In this document: positions 1 through 7,851 of the stretch, in pieces
How the letters are laid out: each line of letters starts with the position of its first letter
How positions within the stretch are numbered: the stretch's first letter is position 1
Source: JALYUM01 sp036688685
GTDB taxonomy: Bacteria > Pseudomonadota > Gammaproteobacteria > Burkholderiales > Burkholderiaceae_D
NCBI RefSeq assembly: GCF_036688685.1
Contig: NZ_JAQQPS010000025.1
Coordinates: 1 to 64,000 of the forward strand
Direction: 5' to 3'
Length of the DNA stretch: 64,000 nucleotides
The notes under the pieces: generated by a model
Database searches by the model: none
The model's input: only the letters and a program-made list of their open reading frames with translations
What the model was told of the DNA's origin: nothing
Program-made: the position numbers and the translations under genes

Positions 1-1158
1 GCCCTCGGCGGCGCCGACGCCGGCAACTACACGCTCGCTGCCAACACCGCCAGCGCGACAGCCGATATCACCAAAGCCACCATCAACGCCGTCACCGGCA
101 TCACGGCCGGCAACAGGGTCTATGACGGCACCACCGGCGCCAGCCTCAACCTCGCCGGCGCCACCTTTGCCGGCCGGCTTGCGGGCGATACCCTGATTCT
201 CGGGGCGCCGGTCACCGGCGCGTTCAGCGACAAAAATGTCGCCAACGGCAAAACCGTCGCCATCGGCGGCCTGGCCCTGGGCGGCGCCGATGCCGGCAAC
301 TACACGCTGGCCAGCAACGTGGCCCGTACGATTGCCAACATCACGCCCGCAAGCCTGGTCGTGACCGCCACCGGCGCCAACCGCGTGTACGACACCACCA
401 CCAACGCCAGTGTGGCGCTGAGCGATAACCGCATCGCCGGCGATGTCCTGAGCATCAGCAACACCGGCGCCAGTTTCGCCAACAAGAACGCTGGCGTGAA
501 CAAGACGGTGACTGTGGGCGGCATCGCCATCGGCGGCGCGGACGCGGGCAATTACGTCGTCAACACCTCCGCCACCACCACCGCCACAATGACCCAGGCG
601 ACGCTGGCGGTGCGGGTGAACAACGCCGAGAAGGACCAGGGCCGCACCAATCCGGACTTCACGGCCAGCTACACCGGCTTGCTGGGCGGCGATACGGTGG
701 CCAGCGAAGTGGCCGACAACCTGGTCTTCACCACCGATGCCACCACCGGCTCGGCGGCGGGCGACTATCTGGTGTCGGCGGGCGGTCAGACGGCGGTCAA
801 CTACACGCTGGCGTACACGCCTGGCGTGCTGACCGTCAAGCCAACCGAAGCGCTGCAAAGCGCCCTGTCGAACGTGCTCGGCACGGTCACCGTGGCCCCA
901 TCGCAAGGCAATATGGTGCAGGCCAACATGGTGGTAACCAAGCTCACCACCACGGTTGAAACGGCGACGGTCAAGGGCGATGCTGCGGTCGCCACGACGC
1001 AGCCGGCCGCTGCCCCGACCACCAGCACCGCGCCGGTAGTGCAGATCGGACCAACGATCAACACCAACGTGTTGCCGGGCCTGCGCCTGAGCGTGATCGA
1101 TACCGGCTTGCGCCTGACGGTCAGCAGTGGCGACGGCACCAGCGTGGAAAGCCGGTAA
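1..1158 (+). CDS. C-terminal part of a YDG/MBG-repeat surface adhesin (5' end outside the window)
   Basis: The frame is open from the first base to the TAA at 1156-1158, so only the last 385 residues are present. They contain tandem repeats of about 80 residues, each with an NRVYD(G/T)TT motif near its start and a GGADAGNY motif near its end. Two repeats are complete and the tail of another lies at the window edge. An MBG-like domain follows (NAEKDQGRTNPDFTASY). Such repeats form stalk regions of large secreted filamentous-haemagglutinin-like proteins. The last 100 residues are Thr/Val/Ala-rich and show no anchor that I recognise. The signal region and secretion partner are not visible, so the export route is unknown. 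A strong terminator follows. Confidence 0.8.
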   Translation, partial: ALGGADAGNYTLAANTASATADITKATINAVTGITAGNRVYDGTTGASLNLAGATFAGRLAGDTLILGAPVTGAFSDKNVANGKTVAIGGLALGGADAGNYTLASNVARTIANITPASLVVTATGANRVYDTTTNASVALSDNRIAGDVLSISNTGASFANKNAGVNKTVTVGGIAIGGADAGNYVVNTSATTTATMTQATLAVRVNNAEKDQGRTNPDFTASYTGLLGGDTVASEVADNLVFTTDATTGSAAGDYLVSAGGQTAVNYTLAYTPGVLTVKPTEALQSALSNVLGTVTVAPSQGNMVQANMVVTKLTTTVETATVKGDAAVATTQPAAAPTTSTAPVVQIGPTINTNVLPGLRLSVIDTGLRLTVSSGDGTSVESR

Positions 1159-1186
1159 TTTTCAGCAGATGCCGATCCGCTGTCCC

Positions 1187-1218
1187 ATGCCGCTTCATGA
1201 CTGAAGCGGCATTTTTTT
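1187..1218 (+). terminator. Rho-independent terminator after the adhesin gene
   Basis: A perfect 11-bp stem (1187-1197 with 1202-1212) with a TGAC loop runs into a T tract. It closes the adhesin transcript and separates it from the sulfotransferase gene. Confidence 0.85.
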
Positions 1219-1271
1219 GGGGTGCGCTCCCCTATAATTGCCATTCACTCTATTCCTGCGACAGGATTGCC

Positions 1272-2114
1272 ATGCATCCCCATTTTATCGGCGTGACCGG
1301 TTTGCCCCGCGCGGGTTCCACCTTGCTGTGCCAGTTGCTGGCGCAGCACCCCGACCTGCACAGCGAAGGCAATAGTTCGCCGCTGTGCAACGCCTTGCTC
1401 GGCATGCGGCGAACGATCAGCGACGACTCGTTTTTCCTGTCCCAGCTCGATCACAGCTTCGACTCCAGCTACGGCCACCTGAAGACCGCCATGCAAGGCT
1501 TCCTGCGCGGCTGGTACCAGGACTGCGGCAAGCACGCTGTGGTGGACAAGAACCGCGGCTGGCTGTACGCGGTGGAATTGTTATTGGAACTGGCGCCGGA
1601 AGCCAAGTTGATTGTCTGTGTACGCGAACTGGGCCAGGTATACGGCTCGGTGGAGGCACAGCACCAGCGCACCATCTTGCTCGATTTCGTAGATCACCTG
1701 GCCGACTTCGACCGCCTGGGCCGCGCCGACATGTTGTTTGCCAAGGACCGTACCATCGGCGCGCCTTTGAGTTCGCTTCAAGCCGTGCTGGACTTGCCAC
1801 TGGAAGTGCAGCAAAAGCTGTATATCGTCCGCTTCGAAGACTTGATGGCGCGGCCAGCGGACTGCATGAACCATTTATATGCGTGGCTGGGTTTGGCGCC
1901 TTTCCGGATCAATCCGGAAAACCTGGCCGTGGGCATCCAGGAAAGCGACAGCCATTACAGGATGAAATACCGACACAGCCAGTTTTCTTCGATCAGCGCA
2001 CCGCAACAGCATGCGATTCCACCGCGCATCCAGCAGCAAATCGAGAGCGCTTGCGGCTGGTTTTATGATTTGTACTATCCGCGCGCCACGCCGTCCGCCA
2101 CACACAATGGCTGA
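1272..2114 (+). CDS. Sulfotransferase family protein
   Basis: The 280-residue protein begins with the PAPS-binding 5'-phosphosulfate loop of sulfotransferases (GLPRAGSTLL, residues 10-19). The later segment YIVRFEDLMARP followed by a YAWLGL helix is the usual C-terminal hallmark of the Sulfotransfer fold. It probably moves a sulfonyl group from PAPS onto an unknown acceptor in the cytoplasm. I chose the ATG at 1272 because an AGGA lies 5 nt upstream and the P-loop is then near the N-terminus as expected; an in-frame start further upstream would add 25 residues that read as terminator sequence. The acceptor cannot be inferred from the neighbours. Confidence 0.8.
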   Translation: MHPHFIGVTGLPRAGSTLLCQLLAQHPDLHSEGNSSPLCNALLGMRRTISDDSFFLSQLDHSFDSSYGHLKTAMQGFLRGWYQDCGKHAVVDKNRGWLYAVELLLELAPEAKLIVCVRELGQVYGSVEAQHQRTILLDFVDHLADFDRLGRADMLFAKDRTIGAPLSSLQAVLDLPLEVQQKLYIVRFEDLMARPADCMNHLYAWLGLAPFRINPENLAVGIQESDSHYRMKYRHSQFSSISAPQQHAIPPRIQQQIESACGWFYDLYYPRATPSATHNG

Positions 2115-2203
2115 CTGAAAAAATATTTTTCTCGACAACGTGAATTGTTATTTCTTTCTCCTTGCCCAGCACCACACATAAGTATGTTGGCAATCGGTTG
2201 TTG

Positions 2204-2232
2204 TTGACAAAGTTGCTTGAAGGTAATATTAC
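2204..2232 (+). promoter_or_regulatory. Sigma-70-type promoter upstream of a small ORF
   Basis: A perfect -35 TTGACA (2204-2209) is followed after exactly 17 nt by TATTAC (2227-2232). A start would fall near 2239, about 20 nt before the ATG at 2258. Confidence 0.55.
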
Positions 2233-2257
2233 GAACCAGATCTTGCAAGGACCTCAT

Positions 2258-2371
2258 ATGTCTCACTCCACCCTTTCTCATTTGCCGCTGCGCCGCAGCG
2301 GGTTCTGTCGCATTGTTGATCAAACGGCGGAATTTTTCCGATATGGCACATTGCCCTTCCGGGTTGATTGA
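2258..2371 (+). CDS. Possible 37-residue small protein
   Basis: ATG at 2258 opens a 37-codon frame ending with TGA at 2369-2371. An AAGGA Shine-Dalgarno lies 6 nt upstream, and a good promoter sits just before that. The product is basic and has no membrane segment or known motif. Everything else from 2115 to 2455 looks non-coding. It could be a real small protein, a leader peptide or chance. The promoter plus ribosome-site pairing is the only support. Confidence 0.35.
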   Translation: MSHSTLSHLPLRRSGFCRIVDQTAEFFRYGTLPFRVD

Positions 2372-2412
2372 TCAAGCCGGGTTACACAGGGGTTACATGG
2401 CGTCCAGAAAGC

Positions 2413-2439
2413 AAAAAGCCCAATCCTGAGGATTGGGCT
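2413..2439 (-). terminator. Terminator for tRNA-Thr copy A
   Basis: A perfect 10-bp stem (2417-2426 with 2430-2439) has a 3-nt loop and, read on the minus strand, is followed by TTTTT. It lies 17 nt downstream of the tRNA 3' end. Confidence 0.8.
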
Positions 2440-2455
2440 AAGTGCTTGAATTTAT

Positions 2456-2531
<76 letters not shown>

Positions 2532-2558
2532 GCACGCTGTGCGGTAAAGATTATACCG

Positions 2559-2585
2559 CTATTTCATGGCGGTCAGCGTTGGCCG
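2559..2585 (-). pseudogene. Relic of the sspB 3' end
   Basis: On the minus strand these bases read PTLTAMK-stop, matching the PTLTVIK-stop end of sspB at 7199, at the same distance from the tRNA. Including the spacer, 45 of 54 bases upstream of the two tRNAs agree. The rest of sspB is absent here; a universal stress gene ends directly beyond. Confidence 0.75.
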
Positions 2586-2591
2586 CTTGTT

Positions 2592-3059
2592 TTAGCGCTT
2601 CGATGGGGCCGGCTGAGCTTGCGGCCGCAGCACCATGACGGGCACCTGTGCATTTTCCACGACCTGCTCCATTTCACTGCCGGCCAGCAGGTGCCACCAC
2701 CCGTGCCGTCCATGCGAACCCATGACAATCAGGTCGCATTGTTCACGGTCGGCGGCGTCGAGGATTTCATCGCTGGGGGCGTCGGACAGGATGGTCAGCG
2801 TATTGCACGGGACGCCGGCAGCCTTGGCAAGCTGCGCGATCTGCTGCACGCTGCGGTCGGCCTGTTGCATCAGTGCCTCGACGCCGAAGCCCGGATCGGC
2901 ACTCATGGCGCTTTCATCGGCAGGCATCAGGTAAGTCGGCCGTGCCACGGACAGCACGAACAGTTCACTGCCACAGGCGCGTGCAAACTCGACGGCAGCG
3001 GCGCCCGCTGCCTGCGCGATGTCCGATCCGTCGGTCGGTACCAGAATTTTCTTGTACAT
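2592..3059 (-). CDS. Universal stress protein (UspA family, ATP-binding type)
   Basis: A 155-residue single-domain Usp. The N-terminal KKILVPTDGSD strand-loop and the C-terminal signature Gly114-x2-Gly117-x9-Gly127-Ser128 are both intact, which marks the ATP-binding class. Proteins of this class support survival under stress and starvation in the cytoplasm. The start was set at the ATG at 3059 because the domain begins there; the frame stays open upstream but encodes nothing Usp-like. The gene lies inside the tRNA-Thr patchwork, divergent from the three genes at 3292-5321. Usp, PNPOx-like and ADH genes often cluster in betaproteobacterial low-oxygen/stress islands (from memory). Confidence 0.88.
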   Translation of the reverse strand: MYKKILVPTDGSDIAQAAGAAAVEFARACGSELFVLSVARPTYLMPADESAMSADPGFGVEALMQQADRSVQQIAQLAKAAGVPCNTLTILSDAPSDEILDAADREQCDLIVMGSHGRHGWWHLLAGSEMEQVVENAQVPVMVLRPQAQPAPSKR

Positions 3060-3222
3060 ATGCCCAGTAGTGCGTTTTGGCGTCGCGATGGCGTGGCTAC
3101 ACGTGAACGAGCATGACGAGATGAGGGCGCGCCATCCATGACCTGGATCAAAACAGTTTTTGGACGCGCGGCAGGTGCGTCTTTTTGGCACTGTAGCGGG
3201 GTGCGTCATCATGGTCCGCCGC

Positions 3223-3250
3223 TTGAAATTCAAGGACACGCTTCTAGAAT
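3223..3250 (+). promoter_or_regulatory. Putative sigma-70 promoter for the 3292 gene
   Basis: TTGAAA (3223-3228) and TAGAAT (3245-3250) are separated by 16 nt, about 40 nt upstream of the ATG at 3292. No convincing FNR palindrome was seen nearby. Confidence 0.4.
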
Positions 3251-3291
3251 TATTGGTAGCAGAAGTGCGGGTTGATTTTCGGGAGGATGCG

Positions 3292-3789
3292 ATGACAAGC
3301 AAATCGATCGCAACATTGTTTGTGGCGCTCATGTGTTCGGCGCCATACGGACAGGCGCAGGAGGCGACGCCATTGCCGCCGCCGCACACGGAAAACGGCA
3401 TCACCTATGTCTGTGGCGGGGTCGGGAGCGACGAGGCGGCCCAGATGAAGCAGGCGGCATCGAAGTACGACCTGATGCTGACATTCGCAACGAAGCGCGG
3501 CGACTATCTCAGCGACGTCAAGGTCGAGATCGCCGACGCGCGCGGCCACGCCTTGCTGACGACGGTGTGCGACGGCCCCATCATGCTGGTCGATATGCCG
3601 AAGCAGGGGCGTTATGTGGTGCGTGGTGAAATGGCCGGCCATGCCGTGTCCGGTACGGCGCTGCTGGGGCCTGGCGCCAGGGGCAAGCCCTTGCACCTGG
3701 TCCTGCCGGGTGCCGGGGACACGTCCGGGCAAAGGCCCGCCGCGATTTTTTCGATGATCCTGACAATCGACATTGGGCTGCCACAGTAG
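3292..3789 (+). CDS. Periplasmic protein with a carboxypeptidase-regulatory-like beta fold
   Basis: A 165-residue protein with a cleavable signal peptide (hydrophobic run to about residue 20, ending SAPYGQAQ). The mature part contains GDYLSDVKVEIADARGHALL and later GRYVVRGEMAGHAVSG. This resembles the small beta-sandwich domains that follow secreted carboxypeptidases, with alternating strands and no catalytic residues. GGGAGGA lies just upstream of the ATG at 3292 and fixes the start. It is first in a run with the PNPOx-like and ADH genes. No enzymatic function can be assigned; a role in envelope stress is only suggested by the Usp neighbour. Confidence 0.6.
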   Translation: MTSKSIATLFVALMCSAPYGQAQEATPLPPPHTENGITYVCGGVGSDEAAQMKQAASKYDLMLTFATKRGDYLSDVKVEIADARGHALLTTVCDGPIMLVDMPKQGRYVVRGEMAGHAVSGTALLGPGARGKPLHLVLPGAGDTSGQRPAAIFSMILTIDIGLPQ

Positions 3790-3819
3790 CGCTGCGCGCG
3801 CCTGCCATGGAAGGACCGC

Positions 3820-4290
3820 ATGATGAACCAGCCGCACCGGGACGCCGTCGTCTCCATCATCGACGGCGCCAGCGATTTGACGCTCGCCACCATCCGCCCC
3901 GACGGTTTTCCGCAGGCGACGACGATCAGCTATGCACACGATGGACTGATCCTGTATGCCGGCATAGGCAAGGAGAGCCAGAAGGCGCGCAATCTCCGCG
4001 CCAACGGCAAGGTGTCGCTGACCATCAACCTGCCGTATGACGATTGGCGCAATATCCGCGGCCTGTCGATGGCGGCCGAAGCACGTATCCTCGACGCCGC
4101 GCCCGACATCGCGCTGGCCAGGGCCTGCCTGCTCAAGCGCTTTCCCCAACTGGCACAGTGGGTCGATTCGCCGCTGGCGGACAGTATTGCGTTTATCCAG
4201 ATCACGCCGCGCGTGATCAGCCTACTCGACTACACGAAGGGCTTTGGCCATACCGAATTGCTCAGCGCCGAGCAAGTGATGGCCAGCTGA
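3820..4290 (+). CDS. Pyridoxamine 5'-phosphate oxidase-fold (FMN-binding) family protein
   Basis: The 156-residue protein has the split-barrel pattern of PNPOx-like proteins: an N-terminal ATIRPDGFPQATTISYAHDG strand pair, then LYAGIGKESQKARNLRANGKVSLTIN and a RGLSMAAEARIL strand. These are small cytoplasmic flavin-binding proteins whose substrates are mostly unknown; this one need not make pyridoxal phosphate. An adjacent second ATG lies at 3823. It sits 30 nt after the periplasmic protein gene and 14 nt before the alcohol dehydrogenase, so an operon is likely. Confidence 0.78.
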   Translation: MMNQPHRDAVVSIIDGASDLTLATIRPDGFPQATTISYAHDGLILYAGIGKESQKARNLRANGKVSLTINLPYDDWRNIRGLSMAAEARILDAAPDIALARACLLKRFPQLAQWVDSPLADSIAFIQITPRVISLLDYTKGFGHTELLSAEQVMAS

Positions 4291-4304
4291 GCCGGGGGAT
4301 CGCC

Positions 4305-5321
4305 ATGGCCTTGCCATCGTCGATGTCCGCCATGGTGCTCAATGCGCCGGCGACCCTGCTGCGGCAGGCGCAGCTTGCGGTGCCGCGCGCGCGCGGTCAT
4401 GACATCTTGCTCAAAGTGGGCGCCTGCGGCGTCTGCCGCACCGATTTGCGCGTCTTCGACGGCGAACTCCCAGCCCATTTGCTGCCGCTGGTGCCGGGTC
4501 ATGAGATTGTCGGCAAGGTCGTCGCAATGGGGGACGCGGCGCATCGCTTTCGGACCGGGCAGCGGGTGGGCGTGCCGTGGCTGGCCGGTACCTGCCGTCT
4601 GTGCGCGTATTGCCGCGATTTGCGCGAGAACCTGTGTGCCGAGGCTACCTTTACGGGCTATGACCGCCATGGCGGCTTTGCTGACTACACACTGGCCGAC
4701 GAGCGCTATTGCTTCGCGCTGCCCGATTGCTACGACGACGTGCATGCCGCGCCCTTGCTGTGCGCCGGCCTGATCGGCTACCGGGCCTATGCGATGGTCC
4801 GGAGCGCTTCTCGCATCGGGCTGTATGGCTTTGGCGCGGCTGCGCACATCCTCACCCAGCTGGCCGTGCATCAGGGCCGCGAAATCGTCGCCTTCACGCG
4901 GCCGGGCGACGTGCGTTCCCAACACTTTGCTTTGTCACTGGGCGCGTCCTGGGCCGGCGCATCGAACGTGATGCCGCCAGCTCCGCTCGACGCGGCCATC
5001 ATCTTTGCGCCGGACGGCGCGCTGGTGCCGCCAGCGCTGGCATCCGTGGTGCGCGGTGGCACGGTGGTTTGCGCCGGCATCCACATGAGCGACATCCCCG
5101 CCTTTCCGTACGCCTTGTTGTGGGGCGAGCGCACGGTGGCGAACCTGACCCGCGCCGACGGGGAAGCGTTCTTTGCCCTGGTGTCGCACGGCGAAATTGC
5201 CACCGTCCCGGTCCCGTATCGGCTCGACGAGGCCAACGATGCCGTCGCCGCGCTGCGCGCCGGCAAACTCGATGGCGCCGCGGTGCTGGTGCCGACTGCC
5301 GGTTTCGCACTGGCCACCTGA
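4305..5321 (+). CDS. Zinc-dependent alcohol dehydrogenase with a C-terminus recruited from a tRNA fragment
   Basis: A 338-residue medium-chain dehydrogenase. Catalytic zinc ligands are Cys44 (CGVCRTD) and His66 (PGHE). The structural zinc lobe has Cys97, Cys100, Cys103 and Cys111. A GLYGFGAAAH Rossmann glycine motif follows near residue 180. It should oxidise or reduce a small alcohol/aldehyde with NAD(P)(H). GGGGGAT before the ATG at 4305 supports the start. The family normally ends near AAVLVP; here the frame continues into a 49-nt tRNA-Thr fragment, adding TAGFALAT, and its stop codon (5319-5321) lies in that fragment. The catalytic core is unaffected, so activity is likely retained. Confidence 0.9.
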   Translation: MALPSSMSAMVLNAPATLLRQAQLAVPRARGHDILLKVGACGVCRTDLRVFDGELPAHLLPLVPGHEIVGKVVAMGDAAHRFRTGQRVGVPWLAGTCRLCAYCRDLRENLCAEATFTGYDRHGGFADYTLADERYCFALPDCYDDVHAAPLLCAGLIGYRAYAMVRSASRIGLYGFGAAAHILTQLAVHQGREIVAFTRPGDVRSQHFALSLGASWAGASNVMPPAPLDAAIIFAPDGALVPPALASVVRGGTVVCAGIHMSDIPAFPYALLWGERTVANLTRADGEAFFALVSHGEIATVPVPYRLDEANDAVAALRAGKLDGAAVLVPTAGFALAT

Positions 5322-5335
5322 TGATTACAAATCAA
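5287..5335 (-). repeat. Displaced 3' fragment of tRNA-Thr (attachment-site-like relic)
   Basis: 48 of 49 bases match the 3' 49 nt of the two tRNA-Thr genes, from the CCA end through the T arm and anticodon arm; the one mismatch is at 5308. The match stops abruptly inside the anticodon stem, as expected when an integrase recombines in the 3' half of a tRNA gene and leaves the old 3' end behind. The stop codons of both convergent neighbours, ADH (5319-5321) and hipA (5332-5334), lie in it. Confidence 0.88.
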
Positions 5336-6678
5336 TTTGTATGCATCTTTTCAAGTGCGCCCGCAGCGGCAAGCAGTCCGCCCAAAATTTTATCGGCAAC
5401 CTTTTCGGAAAAATCCACAGGAAGCTCGGCGCGGACTTTGTCGACAATTGCGGGCGTGCGGGCAATGAAATCCTGCAGCAGCGGCTCTGCGTTCGCGCCG
5501 TAGCCGAGCGCTTTTGCCGTGCTGTTGAAGTGGCGCCGCTGGATGCTGTGTGCCAGATAATGGCGACTGTTCCCCAGCAGCGCCATCGCCATCTTGAGCT
5601 GACGCTCTGCCCACTGGTTTGGACCGGGGCCGATAACCGGATACTCCGACATCACATCATAAACAGGCGTCAATTTGAACCTGCCTGCACCCGCGAGGAG
5701 CTCGATACTGAAGTTTTTGGCGTGGCCGTCTGGCGCGCGCAGCATCCAGAACAGCAGTTGCGATGCCATCAGCGTATGCATGTCTGCGGCACGCTCCCGC
5801 GATTGCTGCAGGGGGGTAAAAATCTGTTTTAATCCCGGTCCGCCGTCATGTTCGTATTTCAACCGCGGGGACGTTCCCGTCGCTTGGCAAAAGTCCTCCT
5901 GGACGAGCCGGAACAGCTGCTTCCCGTTGGCCGAACGCTTGCGGTCGAATCGCTCGACAACCAGCACCCGTTGCGTGCCGAACGTCGCTATCTCCGCATT
6001 CGCCACAGGCAGCCCGTATTCCTTGAACAGGCGCAGGCACAGCCATTCATTATCGACCGAGGTGGAGAAGTCTGCCCGTTTTCCGCTGACTATTCCGATC
6101 GGGAGCTTGAAGATGTGCGTCGTCGGCGTAGCGCCGCGCGGCTTTCGCCATTTGCCATCCCACCAGAGGAATGCGTCCTTCTCTTGCGCACCGGCCAGCG
6201 AAATCCGGAAGTCGTCGTCGGGGTCTTTCGGTGCGCCGTGGCGCTCCAGGTTCACCACGTCGAGCAGGTGCCGTTCGATGGCTTCCTCGTCGACGACGAC
6301 GCCAGCGACCTGATCAAGACCGCAAGGTTGTTCGCCTTCAGGCAGCAACTGCAAGGCACCGACACAATCCCGGCCGACTGCGGCGAGAAGGTCGAACGGC
6401 TCGAGCGAGCCGGTCTTGAACCGAATCGCAACACGTCTACGAATGATGTCGCTGTCCGGCAGCAAGCCCTCGAAGTAGTTCGCAACATTGGCGCGCTATA
6501 GCGGCTCATTGTGCAAATTGAACGGTAGCGACAGCGAGAGGGGGCGGCCAAGCGCGGAGCCGCGCCAGCCGGCGTCATACGCCAGTTAGGCGTCCCCGTT
6601 GGCGTTGACCGTCCATCGGCCGACGTGGTCCCCGTTGGCCCATAGGTGAAGTGTTTGACTGTGCGAGCGGCGGCCCAT
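5332..6678 (-). pseudogene. hipA: hipA toxin kinase gene with two in-frame stop codons
   Basis: Read from the ATG at 6678 the frame gives a standard HipA N-terminus (MGRRSHSQTLHLWANGDHVG, then GRPLSLSLPF) but is cut by TAA at codon 31 (6586-6588) and TAG at codon 61 (6496-6498). After that, HipA reads without interruption: RANVANYFEGLLPD, the DGHAKNFS catalytic segment and the YDVMSEYP metal-binding segment. Total length is 449 codons, close to a normal HipA. Both stops are one C-to-T change away from Gln codons. HipA kinases phosphorylate aminoacyl-tRNA synthetases and induce dormancy. A TTG at 6465 could at best start an N-truncated protein. The 2-nt spacing to hipB shows the original operon. 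Confidence 0.85.
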
Positions 6679-6680
6679 CG

Positions 6681-6944
6681 CTACCACGCCGCCGGGCTGC
6701 TGGCAGTGGACGTGTCGCGTTCTCCCAGGTGCAGCTCCAGCTCAAGCGCCGCGCACCAGCTGAGGAGCTGCTTGATGCTGATTTCGTCGGCATGGCTCTC
6801 AAGGTAAGAGATGCGATTCTGGCTCAAACCGACATGCGTCGCTACCGCAGCCTGGGTAAGTTTGGGGCGCTTGCGGGTCGATACGAGCAGCTGGCCGAGC
6901 TGTGAGGCGGTGAGCAGAAGATGGTTGGACGGCGCGCACGACAT
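6681..6944 (-). CDS. hipB: HipB-like antitoxin, XRE-family DNA-binding protein
   Basis: An 87-residue protein with one helix-turn-helix: LGQLLVSTRKRPKLTQAAVA, then THVGLSQNRISYLES, as in HipB. HipB proteins repress their own operon and neutralise HipA. The ATG at 6944 puts the HTH at the usual distance from the N-terminus; the longer open frame adds 44 residues with no family resemblance. It is immediately upstream of hipA. The start region is rich in TATCCG/CGGATA repeats that could be operator sites, though I see no clean palindrome. The antitoxin is intact while the toxin is broken. Confidence 0.82.
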   Translation of the reverse strand: MSCAPSNHLLLTASQLGQLLVSTRKRPKLTQAAVATHVGLSQNRISYLESHADEISIKQLLSWCAALELELHLGERDTSTASSPAAW

Positions 6945-7054
6945 ATCGGATATATCGAGAATAGCTGGAAAACGGATAAAGCGACTTCGTTCGTGCGCGC
7001 CTGATGATGGCGAACACTGGTCCCAAGTCGCGATGGATCGATCCCGGAAACGAC

Positions 7055-7087
7055 AAAGGGTTACAGTCAAATGCACTGTAACCCTTT
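7055..7087 (-). terminator. Terminator for tRNA-Thr copy B
   Basis: A perfect 13-bp stem (7055-7067 with 7075-7087) and 7-nt loop lies 8 nt beyond the tRNA 3' end on the minus strand. It ends in a short TTT and would also fold for the other strand. Confidence 0.75.
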
Positions 7088-7090
7088 GAT

Positions 7091-7198
<108 letters not shown>

Positions 7199-7225
<27 letters not shown>

Positions 7226-7717
7226 GCCGCCTTTTTTCGGCGGTTCGTCGTCGCCATCTGTCGACGACGAGGACGCGGCTGGCCTGGCATCCTGGTCGCC
7301 GCTCGGCACCGAGGACAGTGCAGGCGGTGGCGTCGGTACTGCGGCAGGCGCCAGTTGCGGTGCCTGTGCGGCCGTGGCCGGCGACGGGGTCGCGTCAGCC
7401 GATGGCGTCGTCACTTCGAACGCCATGCCCTGGCCGTTTTCGTTGGCGTAAATCGCCAGCACGTTGTGGACCGGGACATAGATTTCACGCGAGACGCCGC
7501 CGAAGCGGGCGCGGAAGTGAATCGCGTCGTTGTCCATCTTCAGGCCGGACGTGGCGCCGTAACTGATGTTGAGCACGATTTCGCCTTTTTTGACGAATTC
7601 GAGTGGCACGGTGGTCGACGCGTCGACTTTCACCGCGAGATATGGGGTAAATCCGCTGTCGGTGCACCATTCATAAATGGCGCGCAGCATGTAGGGCTTG
7701 GTGGAGATCTCGGACAT
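7199..7717 (-). CDS. sspB: Stringent starvation protein B (ClpXP adaptor)
   Basis: 172 residues. The conserved N-terminal half (KPYMLRAIYEWCTDSGFTPY, GEIVLNISYGATSGL, IHFRARFGGVSREIYVPV) is the SspB fold that binds ssrA-tagged proteins. A disordered Ala/Pro/Ser-rich linker leads to the short GGRPTLTVIK tail, which is the ClpX-docking motif. It delivers ssrA-tagged substrates to ClpXP in the cytoplasm. The start at 7717 gives MSEISTKPYM. It follows sspA by 134 nt and precedes tRNA-Thr copy B. A relic of its last codons is found at 2559-2585. Confidence 0.93.
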
Positions 7718-7851
7718 GTTGGTCTTGATAGGTGATGCAGTTGCACGCCAGTTTACTTGATTCGCCGATTGGCGGCGCAATCTGGCGTGCAGGGCAGAGG
7801 AGAGCATTCTGGTCAAGGACCCGGCTAGCCACGCCATTGACCATTTCCTCA

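Noticed and set aside
1..840. CRISPR-like or microsatellite repeat
   Set aside because: The periodicity of about 240-250 nt encodes YDG protein repeats and diverges at synonymous sites; there are no short identical direct repeats with spacers.
3060..3291. FNR site controlling the Usp/ADH group
   Set aside because: A GGATCAAAAC stretch looked promising but no TTGAT-N4-ATCAA palindrome exists.
5332..6465. An intact 377-residue HipA starting at 6465
   Set aside because: The supposed start is a TTG in the middle of the conserved NYFEGLLPD segment. The missing N-terminus is encoded upstream in the same frame behind two stop codons, so the gene is broken rather than short.
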